Shown here: one piece after another, positions 34,766-43,083 of the stretch
How positions within the stretch are numbered: position 1 is the first letter of the stretch
How the letters are laid out: each line of letters begins with the position of its first letter
Source: Sciscionella sediminilitoris
Lineage (GTDB): Bacteria > Actinomycetota > Actinomycetes > Mycobacteriales > Pseudonocardiaceae
NCBI RefSeq assembly: GCF_000737195.2
Contig: NZ_JALM01000076.1
Coordinates: 43,489 to 107,488 of the forward strand
Direction: 5' to 3'
Length of the DNA: 64,000 nt
Position numbers and translations under genes: made by a program
Notes under the pieces: generated by a model
The model's input: only the letters and a program-made list of their open reading frames with translations
The model's database searches: none
Told to the model about the DNA's origin: nothing

Positions 34766-35563
34766 TCAGCTCCGGTGCGTCCGGGGTGCCCGGGGCTGCC
34801 CGCCCGCGAGGCTCACGGACAGCTGTTCGGCGGCCGCGCGCACCATGCGCCCGATCGTGTCCAGTTCGCGGCCGATCCGGAACTTGGGCGCGGAGACGTT
34901 CAGTGCCGCCACGATCCGGCCGCGGAAATCCCGGACCGGGGCCGCGGTCGCGACCAGTCCCTCCTCGAACTCCTCGTCCACGAGCGCGTAACCGCGGTCG
35001 CGCGCCTTGGCCAGCCGGGCGAGCACGGTGTCCGCATCGGGTGCCGATTTCGGTCCGCTGCCGGGAAACGCGGCTTCCGCGAGCAGTTCCCGCACCTCTT
35101 CCTCGGCCGTGTCGAACAACAGCGCCCGCCCGCTCGAGGTGTTGTGCAAGGGGGTGATGTGCCCGACCCAGCTCACCGCCTGCAGCGCGCGGGCCGGGCT
35201 CTCGGAGAGCACGGTCAGCGCGCCGGCGCCGTCCAGCACGCTCAGGTGCGCGCCCTCCTTCGTCGCGCTGACCAGTTTGCGCAGCACCGTGGGCGCTTCG
35301 ACGAGCAGCCGCTGCCGGGAGACGGTGGCCGCCATGGTGAACAGCCGTGGTCCGAGCCGGTAGCCGAGGGTGTCCCGGTCCCGTTCGACCAGCCCGGTCT
35401 CCTCGAGCACCCGCAGCGCGCGGGAGATCTGGGTTTTCTCCTTCCCGACGGTCCGGGCGATCTCGGTGACCCCGAGTCCTTCGCGGACCGCGTTCCGCTC
35501 GGATCCGAGGGCCAGCAGAATCGCCGCTGCCCGGTGCACGCTGTTCGTCGGCTCGGTCGCCAT
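34766..35563 (-). CDS. IclR-family transcriptional regulator
   Basis: This 265-residue regulator has an N-terminal winged helix (GVTEIARTVGKEKTQISRAL, about residues 29-48) and an IclR effector domain (TPLHNTSSGRALL, GYALVDEEFEEGLVATAAPV). It follows the DUF6282 gene by 46 bp and probably controls the nitrilase-DUF6282 operon. ATG 35563 is chosen for the normal family N-terminus (MATEPTNSVHRAAAILLAL); the frame extends further upstream. The effector is unknown. Confidence 0.88.
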   Translation of the reverse strand: MATEPTNSVHRAAAILLALGSERNAVREGLGVTEIARTVGKEKTQISRALRVLEETGLVERDRDTLGYRLGPRLFTMAATVSRQRLLVEAPTVLRKLVSATKEGAHLSVLDGAGALTVLSESPARALQAVSWVGHITPLHNTSSGRALLFDTAEEEVRELLAEAAFPGSGPKSAPDADTVLARLAKARDRGYALVDEEFEEGLVATAAPVRDFRGRIVAALNVSAPKFRIGRELDTIGRMVRAAAEQLSVSLAGGQPRAPRTHRS

Positions 35564-35609
35564 GCGGGCAAGCTTGGCGACCGCGGCACCAGCGGGCAAC
35601 CCCGGTTGC

Positions 35610-36416
35610 TCAGCGAGCAACCACGAGCCGTTCCGCCCGTTCCCCCGCGCAGGCGAGCAGCGCACCCCGGTCGAGCCCTTCCCCGGCGAGCGTGTCCACG
35701 AGCAGTTCCAGCGCCTGCGGTGGCGGCGGGGAGTCCGGCTGGCCCGCGTCCGAGGACAGCACGATGTGCTCGAGGCCCACCCGCGCGGCGAAATCCGCGA
35801 GCCGGGCCGCGGTCATCTCCGGCTGGTGCAGCAGCTGGAACGCGGTGATCTCGGCGCACGCGCCCAGTTCGGCGAGTTCCCGCGTCCGTTCGGCGCTCAT
35901 CGCGGGGACCGTGTAACCGGGGTGGGTCAACAGGATCCGGCGCACCCCTTCGGCGCGCGCGGTGCGCACCAGCCAGGCGACCTCTTCGGCCCCGAGGTGC
36001 CCGGTGGCCAGTACCGCATCGGCCTCGGCGATCAGTGCGCAGATCCGGCGCGCGGGTTCGCCCGTATCCGGATCCACCGGCGGCAGCGCGTAGGTCGGGC
36101 CACCGTGCAGGCTCGGCAGCCCGGCCGTGCGCTGCAACCGCGCGTCCTGGGTCGGCATCCACACCACCCGCCCGCCCGCGGCGAGACAGGCACGCACCGC
36201 GGCCGGGTTGATCCCGCCTGCGTGCTGGTTGAGCGCGATGCCGCCGTAGACCGGGAGCGCCCCGGTCACCGCGGCGGCCCTGCCGACCGTGGACTCGTAG
36301 TGTCCTTTGAGGACACAACCGGTGAACCCGGCGGCCGCATAGGCCTCGACGACCTCCCGGTCCCCGGCCAGCCGGGGCGTGATGTCCGGGGCGGCGTGTA
36401 CGTGCACGTCGAACAT
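35610..36416 (-). CDS. DUF6282 amidohydrolase-fold protein
   Basis: This 268-residue metal-dependent hydrolase of the TIM-barrel type starts MFDVHVHAAPDITPR, the usual metal-binding H-x-H. It also has ILLTHPGYTV and VLSSDAGQPDSPPPP with candidate third His and catalytic Asp. It matches the DUF6282 family, whose reaction is unknown. Its ATG overlaps the nitrilase stop by one base. The pair may hydrolyse an amide and then a ring or ester in sequence. Confidence 0.78.
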   Translation of the reverse strand: MFDVHVHAAPDITPRLAGDREVVEAYAAAGFTGCVLKGHYESTVGRAAAVTGALPVYGGIALNQHAGGINPAAVRACLAAGGRVVWMPTQDARLQRTAGLPSLHGGPTYALPPVDPDTGEPARRICALIAEADAVLATGHLGAEEVAWLVRTARAEGVRRILLTHPGYTVPAMSAERTRELAELGACAEITAFQLLHQPEMTAARLADFAARVGLEHIVLSSDAGQPDSPPPPQALELLVDTLAGEGLDRGALLACAGERAERLVVAR

Positions 36417-37246
36417 CAGTCGTGCCCCTCCGCGAGCAGCCGGTTCACTTCGCGGGAGACCAGGCCGAACCGCGATTCCTGCACCAGCGGCATCTCCCTG
36501 CGCCGCCGGCGCACCGCGGACACATCCAGTTCCGCCACGAGCAGTTCCTCCGTATCGCCGGGTATCTCGGCGTGCACATCGCCCCAGGGATCGAGCACCC
36601 GCGAACCGCCCCAGAACCGCGCGTTGCCCTCCACACCGACCCGGTTCACGAACACCACCCAGCACTGCTGCAGCCGCGCGATCGCCAGCAGCAGATCCCG
36701 CCAGTACACGGTGGTGTCGATCGCGCCGGGGGCGAGGCCGGAGGCGCTGTTGGTGGGTACGAACAGCACCTCCGCCCCGTCCTGGGCGGCGAGCCAGGGC
36801 AGCACCGACTGCCAGGCGTCGTTGCAGATCAGCGTGGCGGCCCTGGCATGCGCGGTGTCGAAGGCCCGCAGCGTCTGCCCGGGGCTGAAGTGTTTGCGCT
36901 CCTCCCAGTCCCGGTAGTTGGGCAGGTACAGCTTGCGGTGGGTGTGCAGCAACTCGCCGCCGCTGAAGTAGCTCGCCGCGTTGTACAGCCGCAGCCGTCC
37001 GTCCTCGTGCAGGCCGAGCAGCACATCCGGGCCGTGCGTGGACAGCTTCGCCAGCCGCGGATCGGTCACCGGCACCGACATCTCCCGATCCAGTGCCCCG
37101 AGCGAGTAGCCGTGCAGGCTCAGTTCGGGGAACACCACCACATCCGCGCCCTGTTCGGCGGCCCGGCGCACGACGCGCTCGGCCGTATCCAGGTTCGCGG
37201 CCACATCACCGAGGTGGCAGTCCACCTGAGCAATTCCCACCCGCAT
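36416..37246 (-). CDS. Carbon-nitrogen hydrolase (NAD-synthetase-like amidase domain)
   Basis: This 276-residue nitrilase-superfamily member has triad residues in VVFPELSLHGYS (Glu about 43), THRKLYLPNY (Lys about 109) and LICNDAWQS (Cys about 145). The CNDAWQS motif and HRKLYLPNYRDWEE resemble the glutaminase/amidase domain of NAD synthetases and stand-alone amidases of that branch. It has no synthetase domain, so it acts on some other amide. ATG 37246 follows AGAGGTG. It is the first gene of the operon with DUF6282 and IclR. Confidence 0.82.
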   Translation of the reverse strand: MRVGIAQVDCHLGDVAANLDTAERVVRRAAEQGADVVVFPELSLHGYSLGALDREMSVPVTDPRLAKLSTHGPDVLLGLHEDGRLRLYNAASYFSGGELLHTHRKLYLPNYRDWEERKHFSPGQTLRAFDTAHARAATLICNDAWQSVLPWLAAQDGAEVLFVPTNSASGLAPGAIDTTVYWRDLLLAIARLQQCWVVFVNRVGVEGNARFWGGSRVLDPWGDVHAEIPGDTEELLVAELDVSAVRRRRREMPLVQESRFGLVSREVNRLLAEGHD

Positions 37247-37353
37247 CCGATTCACCTCTCGCCGAAGCCGCACCCGCGCCGTTCGCGGACGACCAGTGCG
37301 TTGTAGACAGCCGGAGGCGGGCTGACAAGGGCGGTTGCCGTGGCGGCAACCGC

Positions 37354-37740
37354 TTATTCCGGCGGCTCGGCGAAGAAGGCGTTCATCCCGTCCAGATCCG
37401 AAAGATAGGTCTCGATCGAGGCGATCAGTCCGTCCTCGATCCGGCACACCGTGGCCAGGTGTTCGTCGAGCACGAGCTCTCCCCTGCGCGCCGTGTTGTG
37501 CAGCGCGAGCGCCATATTGTCCCTGCTGAGCAGCACGTGTTCGAGCGCGAAGTTCAGCCCATAGCTCGCGATCAGTCCGGCACGGGCGAGCACCTCGTCC
37601 ACCCCGTGCGCGGTACCCGAGATCCGGTTGTCTCCGGGAAGGGTCCAGCTCACATCCGCGCGCATGAGCGTGCGCATCAGGGCCCAGTCCTTACTGGTCA
37701 GTGCCTTGTGGAAGGTCTCGGCGAGTTCCTGCTGGGTCAC
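37354..37740 (-). CDS. SnoaL-like (NTF2-fold) protein
   Basis: This 128-residue protein has a single SnoaL/ketosteroid-isomerase-like fold: an N-terminal helix (LAETFHKALTSKDW), then DVSWTLPGDNRISGT and the later TYLSDLDGMNAFF. Such proteins bind small hydrophobic molecules or act as cyclases or isomerases; no catalytic pair is certain. GTG 37740 follows GGAGGAG. It diverges from an ArsR repressor across a large palindrome, so it is probably induced by the ArsR ligand. Confidence 0.78.
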   Translation of the reverse strand: MTQQELAETFHKALTSKDWALMRTLMRADVSWTLPGDNRISGTAHGVDEVLARAGLIASYGLNFALEHVLLSRDNMALALHNTARRGELVLDEHLATVCRIEDGLIASIETYLSDLDGMNAFFAEPPE

Positions 37741-37756
37741 AGCTCCTCCTATAGTT

Positions 37757-37793
37757 CGATTCGATTCGAACCGTATCCGTTCGAGTCGAGTCG
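37757..37793. promoter_or_regulatory. ArsR operator, 15-bp inverted arms
   Basis: CGATTCGATTCGAAC (37757-37771) and GTTCGAGTCGAGTCG (37779-37793) are inverted copies with 13 of 15 positions matching and a 7-bp spacer. Each arm is itself built of TCGA repeats. The site fills most of the gap between the divergent SnoaL-like and ArsR genes. Confidence 0.75.
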
Positions 37794-37806
37794 TACAATC
37801 GGATGT

Positions 37807-38103
37807 GTGGAGGAACTCGAACACCCCGATCGCGCGGGGCTGCGCATCGAGGCGGTACTCGCCGCGCTCGATCACCCGGTGCGGCTGCGCGTGGTGCGCA
37901 CCCTCGCCGATGGGGAGGAACTGACCTGCAGGCAGATCCTGCCGGAGATGACCAAGAGCAGCGCCAGTCACCACTGGCGGGTGTTGCGCGAGAACGGGAT
38001 CGTCGAACAGCGCAGACAGGGCCGGAACCTGTACATGCGGCTGCGCCGCGCCGACCTGGACGCTCGCTTCCCCGGAGTGCTGGACGCGGTGATCGACGGC
38101 TGA
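37807..38103 (+). CDS. ArsR-family repressor
   Basis: This 98-residue winged-helix repressor has EAVLAALDHPVRLRVVRTLA, the recognition helix in MTKSSASHHWRVLRENGIV and the wing QRRQGRNLYMRLR. It lacks the ELCVCDL cysteine site of metal sensors, so it probably responds to an organic ligand or redox signal. GTG 37807 is the first start giving a normal family N-terminus. It sits 13 bp from the palindrome that separates it from its probable target. Confidence 0.88.
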   Translation: MEELEHPDRAGLRIEAVLAALDHPVRLRVVRTLADGEELTCRQILPEMTKSSASHHWRVLRENGIVEQRRQGRNLYMRLRRADLDARFPGVLDAVIDG

Positions 38104-38149
38104 ATCTCACCGGGCCCGCGTGTGGATTCCGGCACGATCTCAACTGGCC

Positions 38150-38176
38150 GAAACATCGCGGTAGCACTGGTTAACA
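38150..38176 (+). promoter_or_regulatory. Candidate GlnR-type box upstream of the nitrate operon
   Basis: GAAAC, six bases, GTAGC, six bases and TAACA follow one another with the spacing of actinobacterial GlnR sites (GTnAC-n6-GAAAC type). Two of the three blocks are good matches. It lies 45-70 bp before the nasA start, where an activator site is expected for a nitrogen-limitation operon. Confidence 0.35.
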
Positions 38177-38220
38177 ACGCCCACCTAGCGTCGGAGGACA
38201 CCGATGCCTGGAGGTGGGCC

Positions 38221-40260
38221 GTGGCCGATACGCATTGCCCCTACTGCGCGCTGCAGTGCCGGATGAGGATGGACGGCGCCCGGATCACGGCCGCCGAGGG
38301 CGGGCTGTGCCAGAAGGGCTGGACCGCGGCCGAGACACTGAACTCCGGGCAGCGGCTCAGGAATCCCTTGGTGCGCACCGGCGGCCGCCTGCGCCCGGCG
38401 AGCTGGGACAGCGCGCTGGACCTGATCGCCGAACGGCTCGCCACCCTGCGCGCCGCGCACGGACCGGATACGAACGCGGTGTTCGGCGGTGGCGGGCTCA
38501 CCAACGAAAAGGCCTATCTGCTCGGGAAATTCGCCCGGCTCGCACTCGGTACCGCGCGGATCGACTACAACGGCCGGTTCTGCATGTCCGCCGCGGCGAA
38601 AGGGATGCGCAGGGCCTTCGGCATCGACCGGGGCCTGCCCTTCCCGCTCGCCGATCTGGGCGAGGCGGACGCGGTGCTGCTCATCGGCGCCAACCCGGCC
38701 GAGACGATGCCGCCCTTCCTGCGTTACCTGCGCGGGGCCCGGGAAAACGGCGGGCTGATCGTGGCGGATCCGCGCCGCACCGCGACCGCCGAACAGGCCA
38801 CGCTGCATCTGGCCCCGGCCCCGGGTACCGATCTGGCCCTCGCACTCGGCATGCTGCACGCCGCGGTCACCGAAGGGCTGGTCGATCAGTCCTATGTGGA
38901 CGACCGGACTGCCGGTTTCGAGGAAGCCTGGCGGATCGCGGCCGACTGGTGGCCGGAACGGGCCGAACTGGTCACCGGGGTCGCGGCGGCCGACCAGCGC
39001 CGCGCGGTCCGGATGCTCGCCGCCGCGGATCGTGCCTATGTGCTCACCGCGCGGGGCACCGAGCAGCATGCGGACGGCACGGCCACCGTGCACGCGTGGA
39101 TCAACCTCGCGCTCGCGCTCGGTCTTCCCGGAACGCCAGGCAGCGGATTCGGTTGCCTCACCGGGCAGGGCAACGGCCAGGGCGGGCGCGAACACGGCCA
39201 GAAATCCGATCAGCTTCCCGGTTACCGGGACCTCGCCGATCCCGCGGCGCGCGCCCACATCGCCGGATTCTGGGGTATTTCCCCGGAACAGTTGCCCGCC
39301 CCGGGCCCCTCCGCCTATGAACTGCTGAACTCGCTGGGCACCGAGACCGGCCCGCGGTCCCTGCTGGTGTTCGGCAGCAATCCGGTGGTTTCCGCACCCG
39401 ATGCGGCCCGGATCACCGGGAAACTCGCCGCGCTGGATTTCCTCGTGGTCGCCGATCTCGCCGTCTCGGCGACCGCCGAACTCGCCGATGTGGTGCTCCC
39501 GGTGACCCAGTGGGCCGAGGAAACCGGCACCATGACCAATCTCGAAGGCCGGGTCCTGTTACGCGCCCGCGCGGTGTCCCCGCCCGCGGGAGTGCGTTCC
39601 GATCTGGAGATCCTCGCCGCGCTGGCCCACCGGCTCGGCCAGCCGCGCGAACGTTTCCCTTCCGCGCCCGAGGATGTGTTCACCGAACTGCGCGCGGCCT
39701 CGGCCGGTGGTCCCGCCGACTACGCCGGGATCAGCTACCCGCGACTGCGTTCGGGTGCGGCACTGCACTGGCCGGTGCCGCACCCGGAGCACGCGGGCAC
39801 ACCCCGGCTGTTCCTGGAAGGCTTCGCCCATCCGGACGGGCGCGCGGTGTTCCATGCCGAGCCGTACACCGGTCCGGCGGAACCACCCGATACCGGCTTT
39901 CCCTTGCAGGCCACCACCGGGCGGATCCTGCGGCACTATCAGTCGGGCACCCAGACCAGGATGGTCCCCGAGCTCGCGGACTCGGTGCCCCGGGTGCACG
40001 TCGAGATGCATCCGGAGACGGCGCGGCGTGCCGGGCTGGCCGAGGGCGCACCGGCCCGGGTGAGTTCGCGGCGCGGTTCGGTGCTCGCCGAGGTGCGCTG
40101 TATCGAGTCGATGCGCCTGGATCTGGTGTTCCTGCCGTTCCACTTCCCCGGCGCCGAGCGGGCGAACCTGCTCACCGACGGAGTGCTGGATCCCGAGTGC
40201 GGGATGCCGGAGTTCAAGGTGTGCGCGGTGCGCCTGGATCCCGCCGGAGTGGCCGCATGA
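38221..40260 (+). CDS. nasA: Assimilatory nitrate reductase, molybdopterin subunit
   Basis: This 679-residue Mo-bis-MGD enzyme reduces nitrate to nitrite in the cytosol. Its N-terminus binds a [4Fe-4S] cluster (THCPYCALQCRMR, then GGLCQKGW). Molybdopterin contacts include CMSAAAKGMRRAFG, LIGANPAE, GCLTGQGNGQGGREHGQKSD and the C-terminal MPEFKVCAVRLDP. GTG 38221 is chosen because GGAGG precedes it and it gives the conserved start; the frame is open for 33 more codons upstream. There is no twin-arginine signal, consistent with assimilation. It is the first gene of a seven-gene coupled operon. Confidence 0.92.
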   Translation: MADTHCPYCALQCRMRMDGARITAAEGGLCQKGWTAAETLNSGQRLRNPLVRTGGRLRPASWDSALDLIAERLATLRAAHGPDTNAVFGGGGLTNEKAYLLGKFARLALGTARIDYNGRFCMSAAAKGMRRAFGIDRGLPFPLADLGEADAVLLIGANPAETMPPFLRYLRGARENGGLIVADPRRTATAEQATLHLAPAPGTDLALALGMLHAAVTEGLVDQSYVDDRTAGFEEAWRIAADWWPERAELVTGVAAADQRRAVRMLAAADRAYVLTARGTEQHADGTATVHAWINLALALGLPGTPGSGFGCLTGQGNGQGGREHGQKSDQLPGYRDLADPAARAHIAGFWGISPEQLPAPGPSAYELLNSLGTETGPRSLLVFGSNPVVSAPDAARITGKLAALDFLVVADLAVSATAELADVVLPVTQWAEETGTMTNLEGRVLLRARAVSPPAGVRSDLEILAALAHRLGQPRERFPSAPEDVFTELRAASAGGPADYAGISYPRLRSGAALHWPVPHPEHAGTPRLFLEGFAHPDGRAVFHAEPYTGPAEPPDTGFPLQATTGRILRHYQSGTQTRMVPELADSVPRVHVEMHPETARRAGLAEGAPARVSSRRGSVLAEVRCIESMRLDLVFLPFHFPGAERANLLTDGVLDPECGMPEFKVCAVRLDPAGVAA

Positions 40261-41726
40261 GCCCGCGTTCGGTGCTCGTGCTCGGTTACGGGATGGCGGC
40301 GGCACGGTTCGCCGAACAGGTCCGCAGGTCCGATCCGGACGGGGAACTGGTCCGGCTGACCGTGCTCGGCGCCGAGGACCGTCCCGCGTACAACCGGGTG
40401 CTGCTCTCCCCCGTGCTCGCGGGCAGCGTGCGCGCCGAACACCTCGCCCTGCATAGGGATTCCTGGCACCACCGGCGTGGCATCGCCGTGCGCACCGGCT
40501 GCGCGGCGGTCCGGATCGACCGCGCGGCCCGGATCGTGGAGTGCGCCGATGGCAGCAGCCACCACTACGACGAATTGGTCCTGGCCACCGGCGCCCGGCC
40601 GTGGCTGCCCCCGGTCGACGGACTGCGCGAGGAGGACGGCGCGCTCACCGAGGGAGTGCGGTGCCTGCGCACCCTCGCCGATACCGAGTACATCGTGGAC
40701 CGTTCCCGCGGGGGCGGACCGATCGCGGTGCTCGGCGGGGGTGTGCTCGGCATCGAGGCCGCGCGAGCCCTTGCCCTACGCGGGAATCCGGTGACCGTGG
40801 TGCATCCGGCCGGTCATCCGATGCAGCGCCAGCTCGATCCGGAGGCGGGCCGGGTGCTCGGCAGGGTACTGTCCCGCCTCGGTGTCGAGGTCCGTCTCGA
40901 GGCGCGGGCACGGCGCTACCTGCCGGGCGATGGCCTCAAACTGGACGACGGCACCCTGGTACCCGCCGAACTGCTCGTGCTCGCGGCCGGAACCCGGCCC
41001 CGCACGGAACTGGCGCAGCAATCCGGGATCACGGTGGATTCCGGGATCCTGGTCGACGATCTGCTGCGCACCAACGATCCCCGGGTGCACGCGATCGGCG
41101 ACTGCGCCCGCCACCCCGGAGCCGTTCCGGGCCTCGTGCAACCGGCCTACGAACAGGCCGACGCGCTCGCCGCCACCCTGACCGGGAATCCCGCACCGTA
41201 CCGCGGAACCTCGGCGCCGACCCGGCTCAAGGCGGATGGGATCGAGCTGACCGCGTTCGGCGATTCCCTTGCCGGAACGGATGATCCCGCTGCCGAGGTG
41301 TGTGCCTTCAGCGATCCGGCCGGGGGCCGCTACGCGAAGCTCGTGGTGCGCGAGGACCGGGTGCACGGCGCGATCCTGCTCGGGTTCCCGGACGCCGCTG
41401 CGACGCTGGCCCAGTGCCATCACCGCGGTGTTCCGGTGCCCGAGGACCGGCTCCCGCTGCTGTTCGGCCGTGCCCTCCCTGGGTCCGCCGGCACCACGGC
41501 CGGTCCCGCCGATCTGCCGGGCGGATCCGTGGTGTGCCAGTGCAATTCGGTGACCAAGTCGGCACTGGTCAAGGCGTTCACCGCGGGCGCGCGCGGCACC
41601 AGGGGGCTGGCCGAGGCGACCAGGGCGAGCACCGGCTGCGGCGGTTGCCTCGGCGCGGTCGGCGGGATCGCGCGCTGGCTCGCCGAAAGCGAAGGAGAGG
41701 AAACCACCGATGAACTGGCTTCATGA
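40257..41726 (+). CDS. FAD/[2Fe-2S] electron-transfer subunit of nitrate reductase
   Basis: This 489-residue pyridine-nucleotide-disulfide-type flavoprotein has two Rossmann motifs (VLVLGYGMAAARFAEQV near the start, AVLGGGVLGIEAARAL near residue 160) and DPRVHAIGDCARH for FAD. A C-terminal BFD-like domain carries CQCNSVTKSA and CGGC, four cysteines for a [2Fe-2S] cluster. It is like the N-terminal half of NirB and of NasB. It probably passes NAD(P)H electrons to the nitrate reductase with which it overlaps (ATGA). Confidence 0.85.
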   Translation: MSPRSVLVLGYGMAAARFAEQVRRSDPDGELVRLTVLGAEDRPAYNRVLLSPVLAGSVRAEHLALHRDSWHHRRGIAVRTGCAAVRIDRAARIVECADGSSHHYDELVLATGARPWLPPVDGLREEDGALTEGVRCLRTLADTEYIVDRSRGGGPIAVLGGGVLGIEAARALALRGNPVTVVHPAGHPMQRQLDPEAGRVLGRVLSRLGVEVRLEARARRYLPGDGLKLDDGTLVPAELLVLAAGTRPRTELAQQSGITVDSGILVDDLLRTNDPRVHAIGDCARHPGAVPGLVQPAYEQADALAATLTGNPAPYRGTSAPTRLKADGIELTAFGDSLAGTDDPAAEVCAFSDPAGGRYAKLVVREDRVHGAILLGFPDAAATLAQCHHRGVPVPEDRLPLLFGRALPGSAGTTAGPADLPGGSVVCQCNSVTKSALVKAFTAGARGTRGLAEATRASTGCGGCLGAVGGIARWLAESEGEETTDELAS

Positions 41727-43083
41727 CTGGGATCCCGAGGACCGCGCGTTCTGGGAACGGACCGGGAAACGGATCGCGAACCGCAACCTGTGGTGCTCGG
41801 TCTTCGTCGAGCACATCGGCTTCTCGGTGTGGACACTGTGGTCGGTGTTCGTGCTGTTCCTCGGCCCGGAGTACGGGCTCTCGGCCGGGGACAAGTTCCT
41901 GCTCGTCTCACTGTCCTCGCTGGTCGGCGCGCTGCTGCGGATCCCGTACTCGCTCGCGGTTGCCAGGTTCGGCGGCCGGAACTGGACCGTGGTCAGCGCG
42001 GCCTCGCTGCTGATCCCGACCGTGTTCGCGGCGCTGGTGCTGCATCCGGGCACCCCGCTGTGGGTGTTCGCGCTGCTCGCCGCAGCAGGCGGGCTCGGTG
42101 GCGGGAACTTCGCCTCGGCGATGGCGAACATCAATTCCTTCTACCCGGAGCGCGCCAAGGGCTGGGCGCTCGGGATCGGCGCGGGCGGCGGAAATCTGGG
42201 TGTCGCGGTGATCCAGCTCCTCGCGCTCGGGGTACTCGCCATCGCGGGCACCGCGGCGGATCCGCGGCTGCTGCTGTGGATCTACATCCCGCTGATCGTG
42301 CTCGCCACCGGGCTCGCCGTGACCAGGATGGACAATATCGCCCGGGTGCGCGCGGAGGGCAACGCGATGCGCGAGGTGCTCCGGCACGGGCACACCTACC
42401 TGATCTCGCTGCTCTACATCGGCACCTTCGGCTCGTTCATCGGCTACAGTTTCGCCTTCGGACTGGTCCTGTCGAGCCAGTTCCAGCAGAGCGCGGTGCA
42501 GGCGGCGACGGTGACCTTCCTCGGCCCGCTGCTCGGTTCGCTTTCCCGGCCGCTCGGTGGCAGGCTCGCCGACCGGTTCGGCGGCGCGGTGATCAGTTTC
42601 GGCTGTTTCACGCTGCTGGCCGCCGCGACGGTACTGGTCCTGGCCGCCTCGGGCACCGGATCGCTCGGCGCCTACGTCTGCGGTTTCATCCTGCTGTTCG
42701 TGCTCTCCGGGATCGGCAACGGTTCGGTGTACAAGATGATCCCGGCGATCCACGCGAGTGCCGCGGACCGCGCGATCGGCGCGGGCGCGCCCGTGGCGGC
42801 CAGCCTGGCCACCGCGCGCAGGCACGCGAACGCGCTGATCGGGATCGCGGCCGCGGTCGGCGCGCTCGGCGGGGTGTTCATCAACCTCGCGTTCCGCGCC
42901 TCGTTCTCCGCCACCGGCTCGGGAGATCCCGCCTGCTACGGCTTTCTCGGCTGCTATCTGCTGTGCGCGCTGCTCACCTGGGCGGTCTATCTGCGCGGAT
43001 CGGTAACACGGACGCAACCGCGGCGAAGCGGTGCCGACAAATCCGCACTGCACGCTGATCCGGAAGCCTTGGAGGTGCACTGA
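41710..43083 (+). CDS. narK: NarK-type nitrate/nitrite MFS transporter
   Basis: This 457-residue carrier has 12 predicted membrane segments. The nitrate-signature regions are seen as GGLGGGNFASAMANINSFYP (segment 5) and VLSGIGNGSVYKMIP (segment 11), and the N-terminus (RNLWCSVFVEHIGFSVW) is that of NarK/NarU proteins. It imports nitrate or exchanges it for nitrite. The ATG overlaps the preceding gene by 17 bp and has GGAGAGG upstream. The C-terminal 25 residues are hydrophilic and variable. Confidence 0.93.
   Translation: MNWLHDWDPEDRAFWERTGKRIANRNLWCSVFVEHIGFSVWTLWSVFVLFLGPEYGLSAGDKFLLVSLSSLVGALLRIPYSLAVARFGGRNWTVVSAASLLIPTVFAALVLHPGTPLWVFALLAAAGGLGGGNFASAMANINSFYPERAKGWALGIGAGGGNLGVAVIQLLALGVLAIAGTAADPRLLLWIYIPLIVLATGLAVTRMDNIARVRAEGNAMREVLRHGHTYLISLLYIGTFGSFIGYSFAFGLVLSSQFQQSAVQAATVTFLGPLLGSLSRPLGGRLADRFGGAVISFGCFTLLAAATVLVLAASGTGSLGAYVCGFILLFVLSGIGNGSVYKMIPAIHASAADRAIGAGAPVAASLATARRHANALIGIAAAVGALGGVFINLAFRASFSATGSGDPACYGFLGCYLLCALLTWAVYLRGSVTRTQPRRSGADKSALHADPEALEVH

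Noticed and set aside
37807..38103. An arsenic or metal resistance operon
   Set aside because: The ArsR protein lacks the metal-binding cysteine motif and the paired gene is SnoaL-like, not a pump or reductase.
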